Positions 1-6,901 of a stretch of DNA of 13,037 bases are shown piece by piece. This stretch comes from Minisyncoccota bacterium (GTDB lineage Bacteria; Verrucomicrobiota; Lentisphaeria; Oligosphaerales; MVZH01): positions 1-13,037 of the forward strand of contig JAIPIM010000085.1 in assembly GCA_021734725.1 (NCBI GenBank), in the 5' to 3' direction. A program made the position numbers and the translations under genes. Under the pieces are notes generated by a model. It was not told the origin of the DNA. It ran no database searches and was given only the letters and a program-made list of their open reading frames with translations. How positions within the stretch are numbered: position 1 is the first letter of the stretch; every line of letters starts with the position of its first letter.

Positions 1-701
1 GTATTTGCCCTTTGCTTGTCGAACATCCAAGCGGTATGCTGCCGTTCCTGCACAAACTCGCCTGCCCATCCAGGGGGCCCCTGAAGTATCCCCCCCCCGA
101 AGATCGGCGGCCCCCACGTATGCAGTTCGATCTCGGCCTCCGGCAGATTACGTTTCACGAGACCGGCAATATCGCACGCCTTGTCGATGTAGGTCAATGC
201 CGTACAGCCATTGCGCGAGCATGCACCTGGATCCCCCGGGAAAATACCGACGATGTCTACGCCAGGCAACCGGCGCGTCCACTGGTCCCACAGCCATTTG
301 AGCTCGCCCCATTCCGCGGGAACATTCGGGCAGTAGGTCTGCCAGGCGTCACCGACCGTGGCCAGACTGCAGATGTATTCCACCTTCAGGTCGCGACGAT
401 GGGCATGCTCACAGATCACCTGGACCTGGCGCGTGAATTCACGACCGAAGTCACTTTCCAACCCTTGCCGTGAGAACAACCGGGGAACAAGCCAGAATTC
501 GAAGACGTTGTACCCGAAGTCCGCAATCATTTCAATGCACGCACGCCAGTCGGCGTCGGACCAGCCATACGGCAGATCCGGATAGAGCATGTTCGGATTG
601 TACGCGTTAAGGAGGTGCGCCGCAAAGTTATTGTAATACGTCCGCCGGGCGCCGAATGTGGTGCCCTGACTGGTGTCGATGTTCTGGAGCTGGGACATCA
701 T
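1..701 (-). CDS. Partial TIM-barrel glycoside-hydrolase-like protein (C-terminus outside window)
   Basis: Reading the minus strand gives an uninterrupted frame from an ATG at 701 to the window edge, about 233 residues. An in-frame TAA at 728-726 closes the frame upstream. The start could be either of two adjacent ATGs (701 or 698), with only a weak GAAG upstream. The protein begins MMSQLQNIDTSQGTTFGARR and includes YGWSDADWRACIEMIADFGY, NVFEFWLVPR, KVEYICSLATVGDAW, GVDIVGIFPGDPGACSRNGC and EIELHTWGPPIFGGG. The alternation of helix with hydrophobic strand ending in polar residues fits an (alpha/beta)8 barrel like those of glycoside hydrolases. There is no signal peptide in the visible start. 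I cannot assign a CAZy family, and the catalytic residues cannot be named with the C-terminal part missing. A run of nine G on the coding strand near residue 210 keeps the frame open. The gene lies downstream of the aminotransferase on the same strand, about 290 bp away. Confidence 0.72.
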   Translation of the reverse strand, partial: MMSQLQNIDTSQGTTFGARRTYYNNFAAHLLNAYNPNMLYPDLPYGWSDADWRACIEMIADFGYNVFEFWLVPRLFSRQGLESDFGREFTRQVQVICEHAHRRDLKVEYICSLATVGDAWQTYCPNVPAEWGELKWLWDQWTRRLPGVDIVGIFPGDPGACSRNGCTALTYIDKACDIAGLVKRNLPEAEIELHTWGPPIFGGGILQGPPGWAGEFVQERQHTAWMFDKQRAN

Positions 702-815
702 GAGTTGCAGCGCTTCAAACTGGCTTTATCAGATCTTGGACGGCTTCGGGTTGAGTCCGGTCTAAAAAGTACGGTTTTGCCGGAAACAACGCATACTACG
801 CCTCCAGACGTCGCA

Positions 816-902
816 GGTTTCAGTGTTCAGGTTTCAGTATCCGCAAGAGTCAGTGCTGCATCTGGTTAAGGATTTAAGTCCCGAAACCTGACACCCGAAA
901 CC
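816..902. repeat. Imperfect inverted repeat built from 14-nt periods
   Basis: The left arm (816-838) contains GGTTTCAGT twice, starting at 816 and 830. The right arm (880-902) contains CCCGAAACC twice, starting at 880 and 894. Each arm therefore has a 14-nt period. The arms are reverse complements of each other over 23 nt with a few mismatches and a loop of 41 nt. It may form a hairpin in RNA or DNA. It lies downstream of the aminotransferase stop, but there is no T-tract to make it a standard terminator. Confidence 0.6.
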
Positions 903-937
903 TTGGATTACGGCCAGCTTGAGTTGTCAAGTGGACT

Positions 938-979
938 CATCCTTCATCCTTCATCCTTCATCCTTCAGCCTTCAGCCTT
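938..979. repeat. Heptanucleotide tandem repeat, 6 units
   Basis: There are four perfect copies of CATCCTT (938-965) followed by two copies of the variant CAGCCTT (966-979). On the minus strand it reads AAGGCTG twice, then AAGGATG four times, starting 13 nt after the aminotransferase stop codon. A 7-nt unit is out of phase with codons, and the tract lies outside any supported gene. Such short tandem arrays are prone to slippage. Confidence 0.85.
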
Positions 980-992
980 CCCGGACAGCGTC

Positions 993-2363
993 TCAGTAGC
1001 CCAATTCCTGTGCTGTTTCGCCAATGGCTTCGTCGATGATCTCAAGTCCTTTCAGGAGGACCTCATCTTCCATAACCACCGGCGGACTCATCCGCAGGAT
1101 ATGCCCCGCGGGAATCCAGGCCAACCCTTTGGTGAACGCTTTCTGGTAGACCATCTTACCTGCTTCGTCAAACGGCTGTTTGGTACGTTTATCCTTGACC
1201 AGTTCAATCCCCATGAGGCATCCCTTGGTACGAACATCCCCGACGATGGCATGGTCATCCACCATCTTTTTCATACGGTCGAGAGCCAGTTCGCCGAGGT
1301 GCATGCTGCGTTCGTTGAGCTGCTCTTCTTCGATCGCTTCGATGCAAGCCAATGCCGCCGCGCAGGCCATGGGATTGCCGCCGTAGCTACTGGAGGCGGA
1401 GATTGACTCGAAGGACTCCTTGTACGGTTCGCGCACAGCCACGCATGTCACGGGGAAACCGTTGCCAAATCCTTTGCCCATGGTCACAATATCCGGCACA
1501 ACGTCCCAGTGCTCCATGCACAACCACTTGCCGGTGCGTGACATACTGGTGAGAACTTCGTCAATCATCAGCAGGATGCCGTGCTTATCGCACAGCTTGC
1601 GCAGTTTCGGGAAGAAATCGTCCGGCGGCATGACCGATCCGCCCCATCCCTGGATGGGCTCGAGCACAAACCCCGCGACCTGCCCAGCCGTTCCCTTGGA
1701 AAGGTATGTTTCGTAGAAATCGATGTACTTATCGGTATCGATCGAACCGTCCGCCTTGGTCCACATGGGCCGGTAGACATCGGGCCGCGGCACCATATGG
1801 AAGCCGGGTGCACGGGTCGGCCCATAGACACTGGATCGTATATGCCCCAGTGATACCCCACCATAGGTTTTGCCATGATAATCGTAGAAACAGGAAATCA
1901 TCTCATGTTGACCGCTGGCCGCCCGCAGCACGCGTAACCCCGCTTCGACCGCGGTGGTTCCTGAATCGTAAAACTGAAACCCAGTCAAGTCACCCGGCAG
2001 AATCTCCGCCAGCTTCTCAACCAAACGCGTCTTCCATGGTGTTGTAAAGTCATGCGCATTCTGTAATGTGGCCGCCGCCTTCTGAACAGCTTCCGTTACC
2101 TTGGGGTGACAATGCCCAAGCGTCGTTACATAAATACCGGAGGAAAAATCAATGTATTGGTTGCCGTCAACGTCGCGCAATACGCACCCGTGACCCGATT
2201 CAAAGGCCACGGGAAACAGCTTAACCTGACCACTCAATCCTTTGAAATATTTCGTGCACCGCGTATGCCACGCCTCGGATTCCGGTCCCGGGGGTGGCAC
2301 AACAATATTCGGTATCCGGTCAAGGTCGACATGCGCCCAGTATTCGTGTATTCCCTGTCCCAT
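993..2363 (-). CDS. Class III (PLP-dependent) aminotransferase
   Basis: This 456-residue protein has the fold-type I class III aminotransferase layout (GABA aminotransferase, ornithine aminotransferase and relatives). It would transfer an amino group between an omega-amino or alpha-amino donor and a keto acid in the cytoplasm. Visible motifs are SGTTAVEAG at 134-142 (cofactor phosphate loop), YDYHGKTYGG at 160-169 and LLMIDEV at 264-270, where Asp268 should contact the pyridine nitrogen. MGKGFGNGFP at 295-304 holds Lys297 as the Schiff-base lysine, SSYGGNP lies at 325-331, and Arg424 in LRMSPP is a likely carboxylate binder. The frame stays open to 2453, but I chose the ATG at 2363 because AAGGA (2376-2372) lies 8 nt upstream and the protein then has the usual family length. 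The substrate cannot be told from sequence. The gene is divergent from a PocR-AraC regulator that probably controls it. Confidence 0.93.
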   Translation of the reverse strand: MGQGIHEYWAHVDLDRIPNIVVPPPGPESEAWHTRCTKYFKGLSGQVKLFPVAFESGHGCVLRDVDGNQYIDFSSGIYVTTLGHCHPKVTEAVQKAAATLQNAHDFTTPWKTRLVEKLAEILPGDLTGFQFYDSGTTAVEAGLRVLRAASGQHEMISCFYDYHGKTYGGVSLGHIRSSVYGPTRAPGFHMVPRPDVYRPMWTKADGSIDTDKYIDFYETYLSKGTAGQVAGFVLEPIQGWGGSVMPPDDFFPKLRKLCDKHGILLMIDEVLTSMSRTGKWLCMEHWDVVPDIVTMGKGFGNGFPVTCVAVREPYKESFESISASSSYGGNPMACAAALACIEAIEEEQLNERSMHLGELALDRMKKMVDDHAIVGDVRTKGCLMGIELVKDKRTKQPFDEAGKMVYQKAFTKGLAWIPAGHILRMSPPVVMEDEVLLKGLEIIDEAIGETAQELGY

Positions 2364-2465
2364 AGTGTATTTCCTTTTTGCTGGTGAACGGCATTCAGCG
2401 ACAAAACTATCCGTTAACATAACCCTGAAACCATGATTCACGGAAAACATCACCCAGAATCAAAT

Positions 2466-2521
2466 ACATTACATTGCGTTTCTGACTTTTTGCGCCATTT
2501 TTAATGAAGCCTTGCGCCATT
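2466..2521. promoter_or_regulatory. Candidate AraC-type operator: direct repeat TTGCGCCATT with 22-bp period, plus -10-like TAATGT
   Basis: Two perfect copies of TTGCGCCATT lie at 2490-2499 and 2512-2521, 22 bp apart start to start, which is about two helical turns. AraC-family proteins with two helix-turn-helix motifs commonly bind such tandem half-sites. The pair sits between the divergent aminotransferase and regulator genes. Reading toward the aminotransferase, 18 nt after the proximal copy is TAATGT (2471-2466), a weak -10-like sequence. The proximal copy would then overlap the -35 position, as in class II activation. The repeat is directly seen. Its role as operator is inferred. Confidence 0.5.
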
Positions 2522-2559
2522 ACTTAAGATTTCATGCACCGTTCCGAAGGGGCAGAATC

Positions 2560-3432
2560 GTGAGCATCGACACCCTTAATTTCGAAACGTTGTCCCGCGC
2601 ATCCAAGTTTCGCCACCTATGCCGGCTGATCTGCGAGACAACAGGCGTGGGGTTGGTCTTCGTGAATCCAGCTGCTACACGGCGCGACATGCTCGATTAC
2701 CGCATGGAACAGGCGCCCTTGTGTACGTTGATGCGAACGAAAGCTGCTTTCGCGTCCAAGTGCAAAGAATGCGATAAGCGCTATCTCGAACGCGTCGCGC
2801 ACGGTCGGCAAGGTACCTTCTACCTCTGTCATGCCGGGCTGATCGACTTGATTGTACCGGTTCTTATCGATGGGCGACATGTCGGTTCGTTCCTCGGTGG
2901 GCAGGTGCTTCCTCATGCGCCTACGGAAACGCGCTTCAAACGTTTCTGGACCTCCGTATCGAAATACGGATTTGACCGAACGACTTTGCGTGAGCTGTAT
3001 TTCGCCACTCCCTGGATGGGGGAGCAGCGCCTGCAAAACCTGGTTGAACTTATCTCGCTGCTTGCAGCCCACGTCAGTGAACTGGGCTCCCGCATTCTGG
3101 AACACGACTATCTGTCCGAGTCACCGATAGAGCGGGCCTGCGCGTTCATTCGAGCACACATAAGGGAACCGTTCAGCCTGGAAGATGTCGGCAAGGCCGC
3201 CGGGATCGCCCCCACTTACCTGAGCGCAGTCTTTAAGAAAGAGCTGGGAGAAAATTATGCTGCCTACGTCCGGCGCCAACGAGTGGATCTGGCAAAGAAA
3301 CTGTTGACCAGCTCCAACTATGGCATGGACCGTATCGCGCGGGAGGCCGGATTCGGCAGCCGTCGCACTTTCAACCGTGCCTTCCGCAGCGTCACGGGCA
3401 AAACACCACGTGCCTGGCGCGCCGAACGATAA
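2560..3432 (+). CDS. AraC-family transcriptional regulator with N-terminal PocR sensory domain
   Basis: This 290-residue regulator starts at GTG 2560, preceded by AAGGGG at 2547-2552 with a 7-nt gap. An in-frame TTG at 2512 would lengthen it by 16 residues but lacks a ribosome site. Residues about 12-178 match a PocR domain, with the typical spaced cysteines Cys55, Cys68, Cys71 (KCKECDKR) and Cys90 (YLCHAGL), then IVPVLIDGRHVGSFLGGQ. PocR domains were predicted to sense small hydrocarbon derivatives, as in the propanediol regulator. Residues about 189-290 form a two-HTH AraC domain: LEDVGKAAGIAPTYLSAVF is helix pair one, and MDRIAREAGFGSRRTFNRAF is pair two, followed by the closing TGKTPRAWR. 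The likely target is the divergent aminotransferase gene and itself, through the direct repeat in the spacer. The effector is unknown. The cysteines might bind a metal, but nothing here proves that. Confidence 0.93.
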   Translation: MSIDTLNFETLSRASKFRHLCRLICETTGVGLVFVNPAATRRDMLDYRMEQAPLCTLMRTKAAFASKCKECDKRYLERVAHGRQGTFYLCHAGLIDLIVPVLIDGRHVGSFLGGQVLPHAPTETRFKRFWTSVSKYGFDRTTLRELYFATPWMGEQRLQNLVELISLLAAHVSELGSRILEHDYLSESPIERACAFIRAHIREPFSLEDVGKAAGIAPTYLSAVFKKELGENYAAYVRRQRVDLAKKLLTSSNYGMDRIAREAGFGSRRTFNRAFRSVTGKTPRAWRAER

Positions 3433-3475
3433 GAAGTTACGAAGATGAAGCCAGGGCCGTACAGCGGGGGCGTGG

Positions 3476-3493
3476 GCGGGCCTGGAGGCCCGC
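3476..3493 (+). terminator. GC-rich hairpin after the AraC gene, possible terminator
   Basis: GCGGGCC (3476-3482) pairs perfectly with GGCCCGC (3487-3493) around a TGGA loop, 43 nt after the regulator's stop codon. It is followed by TTTACT, which is a weak T-tract. It lies between two convergent genes, where a terminator is expected, but the poor U-run keeps confidence low. Confidence 0.38.
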
Positions 3494-3569
3494 TTTACTC
3501 GTACACCGAACCACTGATCTGAATTATCCAGGGGACGGCTTTCGCTAGACCCTATGCGAAAAGATCTCG

Positions 3570-4436
3570 CTACGGCCTCGCGTTGATGTTAACCTTGTAG
3601 GTTGCGTTGATAAAACCCGTCCTCTGGTTCCCCTGCAAGCGTTCCTGGATGATGACGTGAACGCGCTGCAGTGCCGTCTCCATCTCACCCTTCTCCGCCG
3701 GCAACACAATGCATGCCCCTTCGCGGAATGGACGTCGTTCGTTCAAGTAGACCTTCAGGGCATCCGCCGACCGGTCAAGTTGTATCAGATTCACCTTCAG
3801 GTAGCGCCCGTACACCTCCGTGTCGACCAGTTCGAGCAAACGCAGTGCGGAGTCTATCATTTTGTCCTGCGCAATCTGCCCGATCTTCAGCTCGTGGGCT
3901 TCCGGTATTCCGGTAATAATCGGCAATGTCAATGTCCGCGGATCCCGACGGGCCGGCAGAACCAGCCCTCCGCCGTCGATCAGTCGTCCGTTCGGCCCGA
4001 GCAATTGCGCCACGGCATAACGCTCGTAAACATCGATGACCAACGTCCCCGGCAACCGGCGACCAATGCGCACCCTCTGGACAAGTACATGCCAGTCTTC
4101 CAGACGCTCCCGCAAATCCCGCAAATCCACCTCGAACAGGTTGGTGCGGCGAGGTTCTATCCCCCATTCGGCAAGCTTCTCCCGAATCTGCGGCGGTGTC
4201 AAGTCACCGTACACTGTGATCTCACTATCGCGCAGACGAAAGTGCGGGTTTCGAACGAACAGAAAGAGCTTCAACCCATAGAGGGTCAAAACGAACAGAG
4301 CAACAACCGCGCACGCACTCAGTGCCCATATGGCATAGCGCAAAAACACCTGCCACCCACGCCCTTTGTTCCTGCCACGATCGGTGTTGGCGCTGAAGCG
4401 GACGGAACGGGATCTGTTTTTTCTCTTTTTCGTCAT
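3570..4436 (-). CDS. ftsQ: FtsQ/DivIB-like cell division protein with POTRA domain
   Basis: From the ATG at 4436 the product is 288 residues. It has a very basic cytoplasmic tail (residues 1-27), one membrane segment at about 32-60 and then a periplasmic part. Residues about 65-138 (FRLRDSEITVYGDL to GTLVIDVYERYAVAQ) have the POTRA pattern of FtsQ, and residues about 139-280 correspond to the FtsQ beta domain, with LIDGGGLVLPA as in the family. FtsQ bridges early and late divisome proteins and binds FtsB/FtsL. The start is uncertain. The frame stays open upstream to 4562, and GTG 4514 is preceded by GAGGAG at a short 4-nt gap, while ATG 4436 has no clear ribosome site. I prefer 4436 because the basic tail plus membrane segment matches the family. 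Its neighbours are not mur or fts genes, so it lies outside a normal dcw cluster. The family call rests on fold pattern and is weaker than for an enzyme with a catalytic motif. Confidence 0.8.
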   Translation of the reverse strand: MTKKRKNRSRSVRFSANTDRGRNKGRGWQVFLRYAIWALSACAVVALFVLTLYGLKLFLFVRNPHFRLRDSEITVYGDLTPPQIREKLAEWGIEPRRTNLFEVDLRDLRERLEDWHVLVQRVRIGRRLPGTLVIDVYERYAVAQLLGPNGRLIDGGGLVLPARRDPRTLTLPIITGIPEAHELKIGQIAQDKMIDSALRLLELVDTEVYGRYLKVNLIQLDRSADALKVYLNERRPFREGACIVLPAEKGEMETALQRVHVIIQERLQGNQRTGFINATYKVNINARP

Positions 4437-4781
4437 AAAACGCCAATGTGAGAGGTGTTTAACGTACTCCGGCTCTTCGAGTGCGGTTTCATCCGAGGAC
4501 CGGGCAGCTCCCACAAGACTCCTCGAGATGCACGTCCGGGATGCGTCGCCCCTATTTGTCACATGCCGCGCCGCATGCCATTACAATTACCCCTCATCGT
4601 GCGTAAATCAAGCTGATAAATATGGGGTCAGCGTAGGTTAAGTGCTTCGTAATCAACATAGTCGTGTTCTGCATTCTGCTCAGCGGTTTCCTTAGCGTGA
4701 TTTATTGAAACATACAAGCTTCCCTTTAAGGTACCTGTACGCCTGTTTACCTATTCATCCAGAATGCTTCCGGGCAGCCGG
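4437..4781. other. Divergent intergenic region between ftsQ-like and glycosidase-like genes
   Basis: About 340 bp that should hold promoters for both flanking genes. The frame of the ftsQ-like gene stays open up to 4562 but shows no recognisable domain there. A TTGAAA at 4705-4710 has only a poor -10 partner, so no promoter is called. No RNA gene, strong hairpin or operator was recognised. Confidence 0.5.
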
Positions 4782-4806
4782 GTAGGAGGCATAAAACAGT
4801 AGGAGG
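4782..4806 (+). promoter_or_regulatory. Duplicated Shine-Dalgarno GTAGGAGG upstream of the glycosidase-like gene
   Basis: GTAGGAGG occurs at 4782-4789 and again at 4799-4806, 17 bp apart. The second copy lies 10 nt before ATG 4817 and decides that start. The first copy has no start codon close behind it. The duplication may be chance, a standby ribosome site, or a recent small tandem event. Confidence 0.6.
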
Positions 4807-4816
4807 TTACGTTCCC

Positions 4817-6784
4817 ATGCATGAACCGAAATGGTGCCTGTTTTACGACTTTCATACAATGCCCGCGTGCCCGGATGTCGGCACGAATTTTGATACCGAT
4901 GAGTTTGCCGATTATGTGAAGGAATGCGGCGTGGATTACGTGGTGTTTCCCGCCCGCTGCAACCTCGGAATGGCTTACTACGACACGGAAGTGGGTATTA
5001 AACACCCTCATCTTGAGTACGATCTGCTTGGCAAGCTGATCGAGTCATGCACTAAAAACGGCATCGCCCTTTCCGCCTATATCAACGTGGGACTCAGTCA
5101 CGAGGAAGCACTCCTCCATCGAGACTGGACCAAACTCAGCCCGGAAGGGTATACCTATCTTCCCGACCGCATGAATCATTTCTTTCGCAAAATGTGTTAC
5201 AATTCGCCGTACGGCGACCATCTTCTCGCCATGATAAAAGAGTTGGTTTCAGGATATTCCGTGGCCGGGCTGTTTCTTGATTGCATGCATGCAGCCCCTT
5301 GTGTTGGTGGCGAATGTATTCGGGAGATGAAGCGGAAGGGCATCGACTGGCGGGATGAAAAAGAACTGAGAGATTTCGGGATCTTTTCGCAGGTGAGGAT
5401 GGCTAAACGCATCTCGGAAACCGCCAGAGGGATAAGGGATGATCTTCTTCTATACTTCAATGGTGTCTCTTTCGAGGACCAGAGAGATGCGGGTACGTAT
5501 CTGGAGTTCGAATGTCTCCCCACTGGCGGCTGGGGATACGAAAGCCTCCCCGTAGTATCCAGATATGCCAGAAACCTCGGCAAAACAGTGCTCAATATGA
5601 CGGGGCGGTTTCACGAATCGTGGGGCGATTTCGGAGGGGTTCGAACCGAGGCAAGTCTTGAGTATGACTGCGTGTATGGGCTGGCCAACTGCATGAGACC
5701 CACAATAGGTGGACACTATCACCCTCGCGGCGATGTGAATCGCGCCGCCAGAAATCTGGTGAAGACAGTTTACCATCGCCTGCAGAAATACGACAGGTGG
5801 TTTGACGGAGCCGTCCCGTTGACCGACATCAATGTAATTGCTCCCAAGTACGCTTTTCTTTCGGGGGCGGAAGAAACAGGCCAGAGAGATTTCCACGCAC
5901 TCTCAGGAGCGAGCCGTCTCCTCTGTGAATTAAAACAGCAGTTTGAGATTCTTTCGTATGCAATCGATTTTGAGAATTCAAAGCTTCTCATACTTCCGGA
6001 TTTTGTCCGACTCGATGAAAAACACGCACACAGGATTGCCGACTACCTGGAACAGGGAGGCAAGATACTTTCGTCCGCATGGTCGGGACTTGCTGAAGGC
6101 AGGGATGAGTTCGTTTTTGCGGAATGGGGAACCGAATACCTCGGGATATCCCCCTACGATCCGGCATTCGCCGAATTCGAAAGCCAACTGGCTCCGTATG
6201 CGCCGGATATGCCGCTTAGCTTGTACGAGCGGGGAACACAAATGAAGGCAAAAGAAGCCACACGGACGCTTGCTTATGTTACAAAACCCTTTTACAACAA
6301 GCACTGGGATGGTGAACACGCTTTTCTGTACCTGCCGCCCGACAAACGAACGGATGACCCCGCCGTTACGCACAGCGCACAGGTGATACACTTGAGTCAT
6401 CCGTTCTTTACATCGTACCACAAACACGCTCAGGTGCCGGTAAAGAATATTATCGACGGCCTTATACGCATACTTGTTCCCGATCCACTGGTCAAGCATG
6501 AAAATCTTCCGTCCTTCGCCAGGGTAACGGTCACCGGACAGGGAAACCGACGAATGGTTCATGTCATGAGCTACGTACCGGAAAGACGAGGAGAGAAAAT
6601 TGACATGATCGAGGAACCGATCACCCTGCATAATGTGGTACTGTTGCTCCGGGAAGACGGACATACACCGTCCAGAGTCTACCTCGCGCCGGACGAACAG
6701 GAGCTTCCATTCGAAACGAGAGATGGATACATACGAGTAACCGTCCCGGAAGTAAACGGATATGGATTAATCGTTTTTGAGTAA
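4817..6784 (+). CDS. Putative glycoside hydrolase, GHL6/GH42-like with trimerisation-type middle domain
   Basis: This 655-residue protein has no signal peptide, so it probably acts in the cytoplasm on imported oligosaccharides. Residues about 1-330 look like a TIM barrel of the hypothetical glycosyl hydrolase 6/alpha-amylase-like type: FADYVKECGVDYVVFPARC, then GKLIESCTKNGIALSAYINV, then VAGLFLDCMH with Asp155 at a strand end, and TYLEFECLPTGGWGYESLP with Glu230 and Glu232. Asp155 and one of the two glutamates are my candidates for catalytic residues, by position only. Residues about 335-530 resemble the glutamine-amidotransferase-like domain of GH42 beta-galactosidases (LLILPDFVRLDEKHAHRIAD, YLEQGGKILSS). 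The C-terminal 110 residues look like a beta sandwich. ATG 4817 follows AGGAGG at a 10-nt gap. The substrate is unknown. A divergent ftsQ-like gene and a convergent ABC ATPase flank it, so it seems to be transcribed alone. Confidence 0.78.
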   Translation: MHEPKWCLFYDFHTMPACPDVGTNFDTDEFADYVKECGVDYVVFPARCNLGMAYYDTEVGIKHPHLEYDLLGKLIESCTKNGIALSAYINVGLSHEEALLHRDWTKLSPEGYTYLPDRMNHFFRKMCYNSPYGDHLLAMIKELVSGYSVAGLFLDCMHAAPCVGGECIREMKRKGIDWRDEKELRDFGIFSQVRMAKRISETARGIRDDLLLYFNGVSFEDQRDAGTYLEFECLPTGGWGYESLPVVSRYARNLGKTVLNMTGRFHESWGDFGGVRTEASLEYDCVYGLANCMRPTIGGHYHPRGDVNRAARNLVKTVYHRLQKYDRWFDGAVPLTDINVIAPKYAFLSGAEETGQRDFHALSGASRLLCELKQQFEILSYAIDFENSKLLILPDFVRLDEKHAHRIADYLEQGGKILSSAWSGLAEGRDEFVFAEWGTEYLGISPYDPAFAEFESQLAPYAPDMPLSLYERGTQMKAKEATRTLAYVTKPFYNKHWDGEHAFLYLPPDKRTDDPAVTHSAQVIHLSHPFFTSYHKHAQVPVKNIIDGLIRILVPDPLVKHENLPSFARVTVTGQGNRRMVHVMSYVPERRGEKIDMIEEPITLHNVVLLLREDGHTPSRVYLAPDEQELPFETRDGYIRVTVPEVNGYGLIVFE

Positions 6785-6901
6785 AGACTTGTTGCAGAAC
6801 AACACCGGAAAGAGAGTTAAACGAAACACTCAACACTGCGAGTGCCCATCAACATACCACTCGTACACATCCTGTTCTTGACGGCCTTTGTAGCGCGTGC
6901 C

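Larger units (their letters stand above)
702..992. other. Intergenic spacer with periodic repeats
   Basis: This spacer separates two minus-strand genes. I see no credible coding frame in it. It holds two low-complexity structures described separately: a 14-nt-periodic inverted repeat at 816-902 and a 7-nt tandem repeat at 938-979. No convincing promoter for the downstream gene was found. Confidence 0.6.

Noticed and set aside
12..473. 153-residue plus-strand open frame
   Set aside because: It opposes a better minus-strand frame with clear protein-like strand and helix patterns. The plus-strand product looks like random composition.
938..979. CRISPR-like array
   Set aside because: The units are contiguous 7-mers without spacers, so it is a simple tandem repeat.
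903..1406. 167-residue plus-strand open frame
   Set aside because: Antisense to the conserved C-terminus of the aminotransferase, and its N-terminus is translated heptad repeat.
4005..4012. TTGCGCCA copy resembling the AraC half-site
   Set aside because: Single 8-bp match inside the FtsQ-like coding region without a second half-site, so probably chance.
3657..4451. 264-residue plus-strand open frame
   Set aside because: It lies fully antisense to the FtsQ-like gene, whose membrane segment and POTRA pattern are convincing. The plus-strand product has no domain pattern and no ribosome site.
4705..4732. TTGAAA with TAAGGT 16 bp downstream as promoter of the glycosidase-like gene
   Set aside because: The -35 is good but the -10 matches only three of six positions, which is not enough to call.
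5978..6664. 228-residue minus-strand open frame
   Set aside because: Antisense to the glycosidase-like gene, with no recognisable domain or ribosome site.
6839..6863. Hairpin CGAGTG / CACTCG between convergent genes as a terminator
   Set aside because: Only 6 bp with a 13-nt loop and no T-tract on either strand.
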